From NCBI GenBank assembly GCA_035222895.1, contig JAVYIG010000891.1, forward strand, positions 266,001 through 330,000: a stretch of 64,000 bases of DNA, written 5' to 3'. Shown here piece after piece: positions 23,761-35,320 of this stretch. The DNA comes from Strongylocentrotus droebachiensis (taxonomy: Eukaryota; Echinodermata; Echinoidea; Camarodonta; Strongylocentrotidae). Both the position numbers and the translations under genes were made by a program. The notes under the pieces are model-generated. The model was not told the DNA's origin. It saw only the letters and a list, made by a program, of their open reading frames with translations, and did not search any database. Each line of letters opens with the position of its first letter. Within the stretch, counting starts at the first letter, position 1.

Positions 23761-23832
23761 GGGGGTATAGCTCAGTGGTAGAGCATTCGACTGCAGATCG
23801 AGAGGTCCCCGGTTCAAATCCGGGTGCCCCCT
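23761..23832 (+). tRNA. tRNA-Cys(GCA)
   Basis: A 72-nt cloverleaf: acceptor GGGGGTA pairs TGCCCCC with discriminator T; the anticodon loop CTGCAGA gives anticodon GCA; the T arm is CCCGG-TTCAAAT-CCGGG. A T-rich pol III terminator follows within about 10 bases. First of 14 nearly identical genes in this window. Confidence 0.96.
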
Positions 23833-24254
23833 TGTCACTTTTTTTTCTTGTACAATTAATCATGAATGTCGTATACTTGGCAGGTCGAGAGGTTTAAATA
23901 CTCGTGTTGATTATACGAACTTCAGGATGATCGAGAAACGGCATTTCGCTTACGCCTGACAAACGCAGCCTATATGCTTTCGAATATGGATTTTTGTATG
24001 ACCCCCGCCCCCTCCCCCCTCCCCCCGTTATAGAAAGAAATAGTAGAAAAAGTAGTTTTAACATGAGGGCAGCAACCCAAAGATGTCATGACATCAAACA
24101 TTTATACACTTTTTATACATTTCTTTTTCTTAAAAATGAAACTTGTCGAATTTGTACATAACGTTCTTTATAATTATAGGTGTACACAAATTATGTTGAG
24201 TGGGCTTTTTTGCGTTTGTATAAGCCTTGGCCCGACAAATATAACGATTATTAA

Positions 24255-24622
24255 AGATAAAGACCAGTAATGGTCATGCGATTGCATTGTGAAAGAAACG
24301 TTGTGGAGTCGATCAGAAAAGGTTGATCATCTAGAATCTAGCATCTGCAAGGTTCTGGAATCATCAAAATGATAAGAAATTTGACCCATTCTTCGTAAAG
24401 TTACAAGCACTATATACACAGAAAGTTGTATATGGGACTACCCTATATCTCTCACACGACCATGAGAGAAACACATTTACCAAATATATGAAAAGTAGGC
24501 GGTTTCCCGGCAATTTTTTTATCATCATGTATTAGTCAAAACATATTCTTTCACATGATTGGTAATGAGAGCTTCCATTTCATTTTTTGAAATTGGGGCG
24601 TTTCCAATACTGGTCTTTACCT
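24255..24622. mobile_element. TTAA-flanked MITE with empty site
   Basis: The ends AGATAAAGACCAGT and ACTGGTCTTTACCT are inverted, flanked by TTAA at 24,251-24,254 and 24,623-24,626. The equivalent spacer at about 36,505-36,525 reads ATTATTAAAGTTATTTT with one TTAA and no insert, so TTAA is a true target duplication. Confidence 0.92.
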
Positions 24623-24854
24623 TTAAAGTTTTCTGATTTTATGCATTTTTTTATTTACATTCGTGTAATTCACTTTACATCATGATTATTCAACCTATGT
24701 CTGTTAAACATCTGTTGTAGCTTTTGAGTCATCTAGCGCAACGTTTGTTCAAGAACATCTGCACTTTCTCTCAATCAATATTATGGAAAAAAAATACCTT
24801 TGTGAAAACAGACAGTGTTGATAAAGTTGCTTGTAAACTCTTGATGATAGCAAC

Positions 24855-24926
24855 GGGGGTATAGCTCAGTGGTAGAGCATTCGACTGCAGATCGAGAGGT
24901 CCCCGGTTCAAATCCGGGTGCCCCCT
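24855..24926 (+). tRNA. tRNA-Cys(GCA)
   Basis: Same sequence as the gene at 23,761. Preceded by GATAGCAAC, the second of the two flank types seen in the cluster. Confidence 0.96.
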
Positions 24927-26330
24927 TTATATCACTCTTTTTCTTGTACGATTTTGTCATGAATGTCGTATACTTGGCAGGTCGAATGGTTTAAACACTC
25001 GTCTTGATTATATTATACGTGGTTGATCGAGACACGGCATTTCGCTTAATCCTAACGCCAGACAGCTTAAGCTTTAGAATGTAGATTTGTGTATGACCCC
25101 CACCCCCTCCCCCCGTGAAAGAAAGAAATATTTCGCTGGCCCGTCAAGTCGAAATGCGGCGAATAGTTTTAAAATGAGGGCAGCAACTCAAACATGTCAT
25201 GACATCAAACATTCATACACTTTTTACATTTCTTTTTCTAAAAATTGAAACTTGGCGAATTTGTACATAACTTTCTTAATAGGTTTTTTTTTTTAATCCG
25301 TTGAACTGGGCTTTCTTGCATTTGTAAGCCTTGGTCCGACAAAGATTAACTTTTTTTTTTAATTGCTAGCGTGGAGGCACATGATCTAAAATAAAAATCC
25401 CAGAATCTTTAAAAAAAGAAAAAAAGAAGCAAATTTCAGGTTTACGCTAACATAGTAATGTCTCTTCCATCTTTCTGACAAGTAAACAGACAAAGCAAAA
25501 CAACAACAACAAAAACAAACAGCAACAATAAAAGGGTTATCAAAATCGAACTGAGCCAGGGGTGCATGAAGGAGAGGGGGGCATATTTGTATTTAGAAAT
25601 GCTTAATGATATTTGAAGTATTAGACATGTTTGTCATCTTTAGTTCTCACGCTACATCTTGGATCTCTGATTATTTTCCTCCTAAATACTCCGAAAAAGA
25701 GTTTTGACTGGAGGTGGTGGAGGGTGGACGATTACATTTTGGAAAAAAGTTCTTTAGTAACTACATATTCTACTCAACCACACAAATAACACTTTATTCA
25801 AGAGCGTCATCGAATGAACGTTTCCACCATTGACTACGAAATTGCAACTCTGTATGTCTATTTTTGGTATATAAATCACTTTTTAAAGTGTTTTTCGAAA
25901 TTTCTTAACAAAGTTGTGTGTATTAAAATAGATTACATTACGAAAACGGTCCATTGTGTATGGAAAAGAAAATACTGAAGGGTGAAATTTCCCATGTAAG
26001 ACTGTTCCGATTGTGGGCGCTTGACAGGGAGTAACTACAGCCATGGAATATATTAATTTTAAGAGAAATATACATCATGTAGACCGAGACAGCAATCACT
26101 GATCGATATGCATGTACATGTGAAAAATAGAGGCGGAATCTGCCCCTAGACAAAAGGGTTTGGGGTGGGGAAGGGGGGGGGGGGGGTAATGTGTATTTGC
26201 AGCCCCGTGACAATGCGCAATCTTACAACCAAGAAAAAAGATGTGACGACATAATGCTTTTCAGCGTTCAAAGGCCAGCGCTGCAGCGCCTCTACTATAT
26301 GGGTCAATGCGTAAACTCTCCAAACTTTAA
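24927..26330. other. Array spacer upstream of gene A1
   Basis: No gene seen. Much of it is shared with the region before A2 (about 40,620-41,900) and A3 (about 48,660-50,290). It includes the dispersed segment also present at 8385-8615 and a poly-G tract near 26,172-26,186. Confidence 0.7.
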
Positions 26331-26334
26331 GATG

Positions 26335-26428
26335 TGACATCACAATGGTACCGGCGCGGTGCGCAAACTTTCATCCAATCACGCGCAGTAACCACTCACG
26401 TGATATCCCAATGCGTTACGCGCCGGTA
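26335..26428 (+). promoter_or_regulatory. Putative promoter of gene A1
   Basis: Conserved elements in order: TGACATCA (26,335-26,342, CRE/AP-1-like), TACCGGCGCG (26,349-26,358), CCAAT (26,375-26,379), E-box CACGTG (26,397-26,402) and CGCGCCGGTA (26,419-26,428), which is the inverted copy of the second. TTTATATTTC follows at once and could act as a TATA element. Activity is inferred from position and from conservation between copies. Confidence 0.6.
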
Positions 26429-26520
26429 TGTTTATATTTCAAGAAAATGTGTTGCTAACGCTTCATTCTTCACTGAATTCCCCTCGCATCCAAATGTCTG
26501 TACATCTTGCTTGCTTCACA

Positions 26521-27575
26521 ATGCCAAATCAGTCTATGAGAAGGCGTCGATTCTTTGGTCGATTAAAAAAGACAGTGACCAAAGGTTTTCGAAAATTATG
26601 CTGCTGCGTTCGAGGTAAATAAATGAATGAGATAGATGGCAATCTCAAAGATAAAGATGAATTCTCAACTATTAAAGTGTGGGAGGGGGGGGGGTGGTTA
26701 AAAAGGTGTCTAATGAAAGCTAGTTACGTGTTACTTGTAGAGATAATCCCAATGGCAGCTATCATACAGCTAAACTGGGATGTCCATGTACATGCCCACT
26801 CAACGAGATAGAGGTCTTGTCATTTCAAAACCAAGATACGATGAGTTTTTAAGAAGAAAAAAGAATGAGCGAAAATTGGTGTGCGGATACGAGAATGACA
26901 TTACGATATTCTCATTATTGTCTACAGCCTCTACTGATGACGAACGTCCAGTCGCAGTAACAGTTGATGATATTGCATTGGTAAGTAAATCGTTTCGAAC
27001 AAAACCGAAAGTCGACTCCTCTTCTGAAATTGTTTCAAGAATCAATGCCACGTCTAGTAGTATTAATAATAGACAAAATACACTGTTTTTTTAATTTTTT
27101 ATTCCAGACTAGAATGGACTTTCGAGGTCTCTTTGCTATTTTTACTGGAAATTAAGCGGTTCGTTTTCAAGCATAATAATTCTTCTCTTCACTCTTTTTC
27201 CCTTCTTTAATCTTGCAGTTCCACCTTGCAAGTGGAGCATCCAACTTCAAAATTCCCAAAGTTGAAGCGGATTGCAACATCAACACCAAACCCCACTTGG
27301 TCGTTCCTTCAGCCGTGTCTGATGACGACGGTTATGATGACGACAGCATGAGTTCGATCTCTGACTGGTCTTCGCTATTCGATGAGAGCGACGATGATGA
27401 GGATATGTCGAGTTTTACTACAGTTTCTGAACTATCGGACTTCACGTGGGATCTCTTCGAAGAGACCAACAGTAGCAAAATGGACTTGTCATTCTCCGAA
27501 GTGGATGACGACGGCGTTGATAATTATACCATCGCCCAAATGCTCCTCGAGCAGCTGCTTTACGAAATCGTATGA
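26521..27575 (+). CDS. Array gene A1: basic/acidic small protein, unknown function
   Basis: Exons 26,521-26,614, 26,928-26,980 and 27,219-27,575 splice to 167 aa. Donors are GTAAAT and GTAAGT; acceptors are CTACAG and a strong pyrimidine tract ending TTGCAG; phases are 1 and 0. The N-terminus (MPNQSMRRRRFFGRLKK, then KLCCCVR) is strongly basic and ends in three cysteines. The C-terminal 118 aa are acidic with repeated DWSSLFDESDDD / FTWDLFEE / MDLSFSEVDDD phrases and end LLEQLLYEIV. The polybasic-plus-Cys start could bind membrane or nucleic acid; the acidic-aromatic repeats resemble transactivation segments. Both are inference and I recognise no family. An in-frame ATG at 26,428 would add 31 aa; I chose 26,521 because A lies at -3 and promoter-like motifs end at 26,428. 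AATAAA is at 27,602 with a GT-rich stretch after it. Confidence 0.8.
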
Positions 27576-27834
27576 TTTTGTTTGTCATCTCTGAATACGA
27601 AAATAAAAATTGAGTTGAGAATGACAAAAAAGCTCGTGTGTTTGTCCATTTATTCTTCTGAATTCTTGTAGTCTCAAGACTGTAAAGAGAAGATTGTTTT
27701 GCTCTCCTCTCTCGATAAGAGCATGATAAAAATCAAGGTTCGACACGAAGATGATTAAAAAACACAATGACATTATGACAATAAAGGTATTGACGAGAAA
27801 TAACCATCCGCTGATGATGCATGCAGGACAGGCC
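27576..27834 (+). terminator. 3' UTR and poly(A) region of A1
   Basis: AATAAA at 27,602-27,607 and GTGTGTTTGTCC about 25 bases later form a normal cleavage/polyadenylation pair. The same block follows B1 (AATAAA 38,936), A2 (43,110), B2 (46,964) and A3 (51,507). Confidence 0.7.
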
Positions 27835-27859
27835 TACACTGTTAAAAAAATTCTCCATA

Positions 27860-28680
27860 AAAATACAGAAAAGTGCCTGCAGCAGAGTCTCGAGAACTCC
27901 TGTAATTTTACAGAACTTTGTTATCACAATTCACAAGTCATCAGTTTTTTAACAGCAAATATGGAGGTGATAAATACAAATTTTCTGTTTTTTATATATA
28001 TATTTTTCCAGAACTCTAGAGAACTCCAGTTTTTTTTACACCATATTTGTAACCATAATTTAAAGCTGATCTGTTTAATAACATACAATCTGTAAGTGAT
28101 TATAACATTTCATTTTTGTAAAAAAAAAAGACAGAAAAGTGTCTGATTCAGGGTTTACAGGAATCCTTTAGCTTTGCCACATTTTTCTTTTCACAATTTA
28201 CAATTCATCTGTTTTTTAGCCGCAAATCTGCATATGATAAATGAAATTTATTCTTAAAAAAACAGAAAGATAACTTGCCGAACTACAAGGAACTCCTGTA
28301 ATTTTGCAGCAGATCTACTATCAAAATTTACAGCTCATCTTTTTAATAACAAGCCATCTGTGATACATGAAATTTATCTTTAAAATAAAGACAGAGGAGT
28401 GCCTGAATCAAGGTTTACAGGAGTGCTTTAATTTGACTACATATTTCTCTTCAAAATCTACAGTCCATCTGTTTTGAAACAGAAAATCGGCATGTAAAAA
28501 AAAAATGAATAAAAAATAAACAAAAATAAAAAATAGAAAAATTATAACGGAATGAAAAAATAATAAAAAGGGCAGGGTGCTTGCAGAAGTCTCGAGAAAT
28601 TCTGTAATTTTATAGCATGATTCATAATTTACAGCCAATCTGTTTTATAACATTTGTGTGTAATAAATGAAATTTCTCAT
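27860..28680. repeat. Left subterminal repeats of the CACTG element
   Basis: Four to five degenerate units of roughly 130-180 bp share ACAGAAAAGTG-like starts, TGTAATTTTA or TTTACAGGA, an ATCTGTTTT phrase and GATAAATGAAATTTAT. Confidence 0.75.
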
Positions 28681-28856
28681 GAAATTATTTAAATTATATC
28701 CTATAGAAATCCTACAAACATGTTCATGAAAAATCTGTAAGACCTTAATGCTAGAGTGTGTATGTACAAGTTACCATCAAAACACACACTAAAAAAATAA
28801 ATCTTGTGACTGCTGCAGGCACCTGCTTTAATTTTACAGATACACAAGTCAGTCAA

Positions 28857-29185
28857 ACAAACAACTGCAACATTTTGTAGTTTTTCAAGGGTTTATTTAT
28901 CATTACCAATTACAAACATGTAAATACTGATCTGCAAGGAGCTTAATCAACAGTAAAACAATAAAAGCAAACTTCAGTAAGTAGCAAATATATCAAATGT
29001 AACAAAAACTATATGGCCTAACAAACAACTGCAACATTTTGTAGTTTTAAAAGGGTTCATTTATCATTACCAATTACAAACATGTAAATACTGATCTGCA
29101 AGGAGCTTAATCAACAAGAAAACAATAAAAGCAAACTTCAGTGAGTAACAAAGATATAAAATGTAACAAAAAACTATATAGCCTA
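28857..29185. repeat. 163-bp tandem duplication
   Basis: Two consecutive, almost identical 163-bp copies starting near ACAACTGCAACATTTTGTAG (28,861 and 29,024) lie inside the CACTG element. Confidence 0.93.
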
Positions 29186-29189
29186 CGGG

Positions 29190-32100
29190 GTGCCCCCCCC
29201 CCATGATATGAAATCGTAAAGAGTCATGTTTAACCGAGGTATATCATTTATTGCTAATTCATGATCGACATGCCACCACTTCTGGCGCAGGTGAAATTTT
29301 ATTTCCTCTCTCTCTCTCAAAAAAAAGGGCCTCCTGTATAGACAAGCATGACATTCATGCTATAAACCTGATAAAATTTATACCAAATAAAAGAGGAAGA
29401 TACTCTTTTAGGACATACCACAGTCTTTGAAGAATAACATACATTAGAGATTATATAGATTTTTGAAAGTGGACTTTTTTTTTCTGACTCACCCTGTATA
29501 GATGCCTAAAGAAAAGGGCACCTGCATTCTTCATTCCTTTACAAAGATTATTTTGGCTCAAACCAATAATGAAAACCTTTAAAATCTGGAGGCATAGAAC
29601 CTACTGCAACACATGACTTGTATGTGATTGGCATATTTAAACACATACAAAACATAATTTAACACATTTCTAAAAAAATAAATGATTGGCATGATCAGAT
29701 ATCATATTGCAAATAGTGTGAAGTGCAGAAAAATACAAATCACAGTCCAAGGATCATAACATGTCGCTCTTCTGGTTGGGTAGAAGAGAAGCCTTCCAAT
29801 CAACCATCTAAACCAAATTCTAACGGGATCCCTAAGACCACTTTGAGGTGCTCTTTCAGATGTGCTATAACAATGCTAAAACTGTGCCGGGGGGGGGGGG
29901 GGGGGTCTATTTCAAACATGTCCATTGTAACATAGAAAATGTAAACAAAATGCACACTAAATCTAACCTGATGATATTTTGATGCAATTCTGCTCGATTT
30001 GAGGGTCACACACTCAATGGTCGGAATTCACAAAGGAAGTTTAAGTTTAGACCATGGTTTATGCAGATTTTGTGTATGATTAGCTGACAAAGATCCAGTA
30101 TAAATGCACGCTTTTGGCAAAGTACTAGAAATTCATGATTTTTGCCATGGTTTAAAGCTATGGTTTAAAATCATAGCAACAAGCATGAATTGAGCGCCCT
30201 TTGCCATACAGCGTGCCTTCATATTGGACCTTTCTCAGCATACACGCTAAATTAAGCGCAAATTATACACAAAATCTACATAGACCATGATTTAACCCCC
30301 CACAGAGTTTAAAGGAGAATGAAAGTCAGACATTTACATGATTTCAGTGAATGGAGAATACCAATGAGACTTAACAGTAAAAGTTTGAGCAAATTTGGAT
30401 AATCCTTTTTTGGGTTATGGATTTTTGAAGTTTTAAAAAATCCTTATTATGGACTTCCTTAAGTTGGCAATTCCGCTAGAATTTGTGATGTCATTGTGCT
30501 CAACTCTCCATTGGTTATGTACAGAGAGTTTCACAACATTTTATTTTTATAAAATATTAAAAGGGCAATTGTATTGATTCTTTCAGACATACTGCAGAAT
30601 TGATGTAGCCATGTCATACAAAAACAAAATACACTGGCGGAAATATTATTTTTGATGAAAATTAGAAAAAAGTGAAACTCTCTGTACATAACCAATGGAG
30701 AGTTGAGCACAATGACATCACAAATTCTGGCGAAGTTGCCAACTTAAGGAAGTCCATAATAAGGATTTTCTAAAACTTCAAAAATACATAACTCGAAAAC
30801 GGATTATCCAAATTTGCTCAAACTTTTACTGTTAAGTCTTGTTGTTCTTCTCCATTCACTGAAATCATGTGACTGTCTAACTTTTATTCTCCTTTAAGCC
30901 TCCTTTGTGAGTTCGGGCCAAGAATATCAAATTAATATGGCCATCAGTTCTCATGATTGAAGATGGCATAATGTACATTATTTTCCTAAACAGCATACAA
31001 ATGTCTATTTTTGTTCTCAAAATACCCACTTGCCTCAATGAAAAATATGTACATGTTTCCAATAAAAGATGAAGATGATGTACATAGCATAGCTGCCAAC
31101 CTTTGAAAACACAAATTAGTACATACTCAGCACCTCAAAAATTTGTATTTTTCAACCGATCCTCTTCTCAACTATTTCAAAATGTAATATTGTTGTATCG
31201 CAGTGCGAGTGCGAGTCGCTTGCGATTTGCTAGCAACTGCTTACAAAGTAAATACTTTTTTGCTTTAAATTTGTTCTGTCAACATTATATTAAATTTAAT
31301 ATACATGTATGAATATAAGAACAATGCAGGTCCATGACAATTCATTTCAAGTACATAGCTAAGAGAGAGACATGGGTTGTTCTTATATCCATATAAGTAC
31401 CTTGGACTACAAACTTTTTACAGATCTGCCAACCTCTGGGAATGAAAATTGTATTCTTTGGTCCCCAAAACTGATGTGCACTGCTCTTGCAGATGAAAAA
31501 AAAACAACAACATTGAAACACAGGTATAAACACAGTGGTTTTAACAACATGATTAAAGACATTGGATCACATTGCTATGATTGGGAGAAAACAAATTACT
31601 TGAAAGTTGAAGTTACCTGAAATACACATTCATCCAATTACCAATACTTATGTAAGTTTTATGAAATAGAGACATATAGAGATGATTTTTCTATACGATT
31701 TAACAAAAAACACCAAAAAACGAAAAAATCTTACTGGTTGGCAGCTCTGACATAGGTTTTCACACAAAACACAACTGAAATATTAAAAGGGAAACTAGCC
31801 ATCTAAACTTGCATTGATAATGTACGTTCAAAACTGCCCACCAACGAGCCAAATGTAGCCAAAGTTGTGTGATATTGGAACACACATTGAGAGTTTGTAC
31901 TGGTTTTGGTCAAGGAACATAGGAAAGAAATTATGTAAACCAACTATACTAAAAACAACCTTCAAAAGAACAAATATATATCAAATGATAGAGGAATACA
32001 TATATAGGACCTAGTGAGGCTTTCTTCTCTCATGCCTATACAAATTAAAGTAAAATACAAGTAACATAGCAAACTGATCTGATAATCTATTGGCTCGTTT

Positions 32101-32400
32101 ATCAAAAGCTTTTTTACCATCTTTTCTTCATGCATCATATCCTATTTAAAAAAATCTGCCAGTCACTTTTGGTCCATAAGATAAGCAATTTGCAGGTTGA
32201 AAGAGTAACATATGATTAATAACTTTCAAAACACTTCTATTTGCAAGCAGTTAAATCAGTTGCTATAGACTAATTCCCCACAGACCATCCATTTAAGATT
32301 TCATTCAGCCTGGTCTTTTTTACAGCTCACCAAGTTTTGCCAAAGTGTTATAAAGCAAAAACTACTATGAACATGTTGTGATTTTGATGTCAGTTACTAA
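29190..32400. other. Interior of CACTG element, no transposase seen
   Basis: Apart from the MITE at 30,313-30,893 and a poly-G run near 29,889, I see AT-rich sequence without a convincing exon. A diverged or intron-split transposase could be hidden here. Confidence 0.5.
30313..30893. mobile_element. TTAA-flanked MITE inside the CACTG element
   Basis: Almost the whole 581 bp is one large inverted repeat (ends AGGAGAATGAAAG and CTTTTATTCTCCT; inner arms share CTCTCCATTGGTTATGTACA). TTAA lies at 30,309-30,312 and 30,894-30,897. Confidence 0.9.
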
Positions 32401-32414
32401 AGTTACTAAAGGTA

Positions 32415-32491
32415 TTTTTTTGCTACCCAGGGGTCCCTACAGATGGCCCGCACTGGGACCATCTGCGGGGACCCCTGGGTAGCAAAAAAAA
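32415..32491. repeat. Hairpin, about 32-bp arms
   Basis: The arms GCTACCCAGGGGTCCC and GGGACCCCTGGGTAGC, extended by poly-T/poly-A outside and CAGATGG/CCATCTG inside, enclose a 12-base loop. Two mismatches are visible. Confidence 0.9.
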
Positions 32492-32603
32492 ATTCCTCGC
32501 AAGTCACCAAAGCCTAATGTGACAGGGCCTTAAGGAAATGTTGCTCTTACCAATGGTATTAATAAGTTGATCTGTGTGCTATCAGAAGTGTGTCAGGCAT
32601 TGT

Positions 32604-33830
32604 TCATGGGACACCCTGTATACATAGTTGAAGAAAATCAACATTCAGGTTCGCTTTCAGGAAGGCTGGCGAAAGAATCAGTTCTTCTACTGAAGGGACT
32701 GGTAGTGGCTGGACGTCAGGCTCTGGGGATAAAAGCCAGTACATCCCGGTGAATTGGCCACAAGTCTTTAGTTCATTTTGAAGCCAGTTGCGGTCATCAT
32801 TGGTAATACTCCTCGTAAGAGGGTTATAGTCCTTTGGTGGCGGGTACATCTCATCAACAGATTTAACGGTTGCTGGTCCCTTCTTCTTACGCCACTGGCA
32901 TTCAACGTCTGTCCTGCTGATGTTGTGGATGCCAAAGATGATGAGGGTTGCTGCGTGGCTGCACTTGTAGTGACCACGCGGACAGTCGCACCTTGACAAG
33001 GTAATGCTCTTCTCACCCAGCTGTACCTACAAATTAATTTGAGAAATAAAAAAAGAGAAAACCAATTAGAATATAATAACAAAATAGCACTGAAAATGCC
33101 AATTAAAGTCATAAAGTTATTTAAAAAATAATGTTAATTCATTGTGTAATCCATCCATGTAAGTAATTATTATATAGAATTTTTAAACAATAAAATACAG
33201 AACATATTCATAATATATGTTTTCACTGAAAACAAAACAAAAATGGGTAAAGCACACTGGAGCTGGCCATCGTGTATGAGGCTGTAATTTGTCTTTAGTT
33301 ACGTTAGCTCTGATTCTGAATCTGAAGTGAAGGCAACTGGCTTTCGACCTTGACTATTTTCCTTCATTTTTTAAAGGATATGATCATATGGATGGAGTAA
33401 ATGATAATCATGTTCAATGAGTTAGTATTCAAACCGAGAAATAAATCACGGAGTTCATGTCACAAACTTTGCAAAGCCTAGTTCAATTTCAAACCCCCGA
33501 CAGTCGTTGAATTTACTGTGCACAAACACAAATATGCGCGAGTGGGACTACAGACAGTAGTCCCACTCGCGCATATTTGTGTTTGTGCATGTGAAGACAT
33601 GACATTTTTTCGTGAACTACAAAACTCACCACAACGTTGTAACTTTTGTCTTTCATGCTGGCTCTAACAACTCCACGTAGTTCACCTGGAAAATAATCAA
33701 ATTTCTCTACATGGTCTGATTTGTAGTGGTTTTCCCCTCGTTGCAGTGATTTCGGCTCGTCTGAAAAAAAAGATGCTAAGGCTGTTATCGAAATGGCGTC
33801 CATATATGGGCGCGAACGAAGTGCACGCAT
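32604..33830 (-). CDS. SWIM zinc-finger protein fragment (transposon cargo)
   Basis: Two exons on the minus strand: 33,830-33,630 ends ASMKDKSYNVV at donor GTG/gtgagt, and 33,026-32,604 starts VQLGEKSITLSR after acceptor TTGTAG, phase 0. Together they give about 207 aa (198 if the ATG at 33,803 is used). The joined protein has the SWIM motif CDCPRGHYKCSH (CxCxnCxH), then SRTDVECQWRKKKG, a proline-rich stretch, GMYWLLSPEP and PSVEELILSPAFL. This matches my memory of invertebrate SWIM proteins that continue into a YqaJ-type nuclease domain. No YqaJ motif was found, and the frame stops at TGA soon after NVDFLQL. So it is probably truncated, unless a donor (gtatac) near 32,620 leads to further exons. 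SWIM domains bind DNA or proteins. The gene lies wholly inside the 7.5-kb transposon. Confidence 0.7.
33519..33589. repeat. Perfect palindrome, 33-bp arms, 5-base loop
   Basis: Left arm 33,519-33,551 (TGCACAAACACAAATATGCG to GGGACTAC), loop AGACA, right arm 33,557-33,589 an exact reverse complement. It lies in the intron between the two SWIM exons. Confidence 0.97.
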
Positions 33831-34399
33831 GCATGTTACACGCTATCGCTAACGGTAACAAAAAAGTTGGCGGCAAGAAAAAAGAAAAGAAAGAAAAAAT
33901 AAAATAAAAAAACAGAAATCTGAATAAGATATGAAAGCACTATTAAAACTTCCTGTTAGAAAAAAGAAAAAAAGAATAGAAAAGAAGAAAAAGAAGAAGA
34001 TTAAGAAGATGCAGAAAAATTACGGTACCGGTATAGTTACAGTTTCAGTTCGTGGGAGTTCGTGTTGTTTTTATGGCATAAAAAAAAAAGATTTCTGAGA
34101 GGTCTACATGAACTTTGAAGTATATATATAATTATGCCTAGCCTACTAAAATTTAGGCCTATATAAAGCATAACCTCTGATAAAAGCAGACTAATTTCCG
34201 GTAAAAACGAAATCTTCTTTCCCTTTTAAATGTGCCCGAATTCGGCAGCTTGAGTCAATTAACAGAAAGGTTTTGTATTTTTACCGCAAATTATTTTACG
34301 TTGTTGAGTTTAAGGCATTAAAAGGCAGTTAAGGTCTTTTTTTTTTTAAATTGAAAAGGGTATTTTGTAGAACATTAAATATCTATAGGGGATCTGAAT

Positions 34400-35320
34400 G
34401 TCCTTGAAAAAAAACCCTCATCAACTTCTTTTTTAGATTTCTGTCAAATTGCAGTGAAATTCAGCTATTAATTTTACAGAATTGTTTACGGTATTTTCCT
34501 CTATAAATTCTGTCTTTTTTATTCATTAAACTAAATGAGATTGCTTTGAATAAATCGACACTTTGTAGAATTAAAAGCAAAATCTGCTTAAAAACATAGG
34601 CCTACGAATTTCCATAAAGAAAAAATCCTTTTTTTAGAGAGGGAGAGAGATCCGTCCTTTTCACAGCAGAAAATGTCAAGTAACATTAATTATCAGAGTG
34701 GTTCTGTATTATTGTTTCCTGTATTTTTTTTATTCATTAAAACATGAGGTTTACTTTGAATAAAAAGACACTCCATTTATTTACATGGGATCTTCTTTTT
34801 AGAGATCTGTTAAATTGCAGAAAGTTTCTAGTTTACATTTTTACAGAATGAATCTGTATTTTAATTTCTGTAGATTCTTTCTTTTTATTCATTAAAACAT
34901 GAGGTTTACTTTGAAAAAAAAACGCTCTGTAGAATCATAATAAATCTGCATATTGGATCTGAAAGCATACAGAATTCCTATTAAAAAAAAACATCTCCCT
35001 TTCTTATAGAAATCTGTCCTGTTAAATTGCAGAAAATTCCAGTTACATCAATTTACAGAATGGTTCTGTATTTTTGTTTTCTGTAATTTCTTTTTTATTA
35101 TCCGTTAAAAAATGAAGTTTTCTTAATAAAAAAAGAACATTCCGTAGAATTGTAAAAAATCTGTATATGGGATCTGAAATCACGCAAATTGCCTGTAAAA
35201 AAACAAAATCTTCATTTTTTCTAGACATTTGTCCTGTTAAATTACAGAAAATTTGCTGTTACAACACTTTAAAGAATGGTTCTGTATTTTTTTCTCTGTA
35301 AAATCTACTGTTTTTTTTAA
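34400..35320. repeat. Right subterminal repeats of the CACTG element
   Basis: About five degenerate units share CTGTTAAATTGCAGAAA, TTTACAGAATGGTTCTGTAT and TTTATTCATTAAAA. They mirror the function, though not the exact sequence, of the left-end repeats. Confidence 0.8.

Noticed and set aside
26334-26618. Alternative-frame ORFs over exon 1 of the array genes (MRKLSSNQ..., SRKCVANASFF...)
   Set aside because: They overlap the promoter and exon 1 in another frame and end without splice support. Their conservation follows from the recent duplication of the DNA.
26780-27094. ORF running through intron 1, exon 2 and into intron 2 (A1)
   Set aside because: B copies have stops in the intron 1 part, and A2 has a stop just after the exon 2 donor (GTAAGTTAA). 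Consensus splice sites give a better model.
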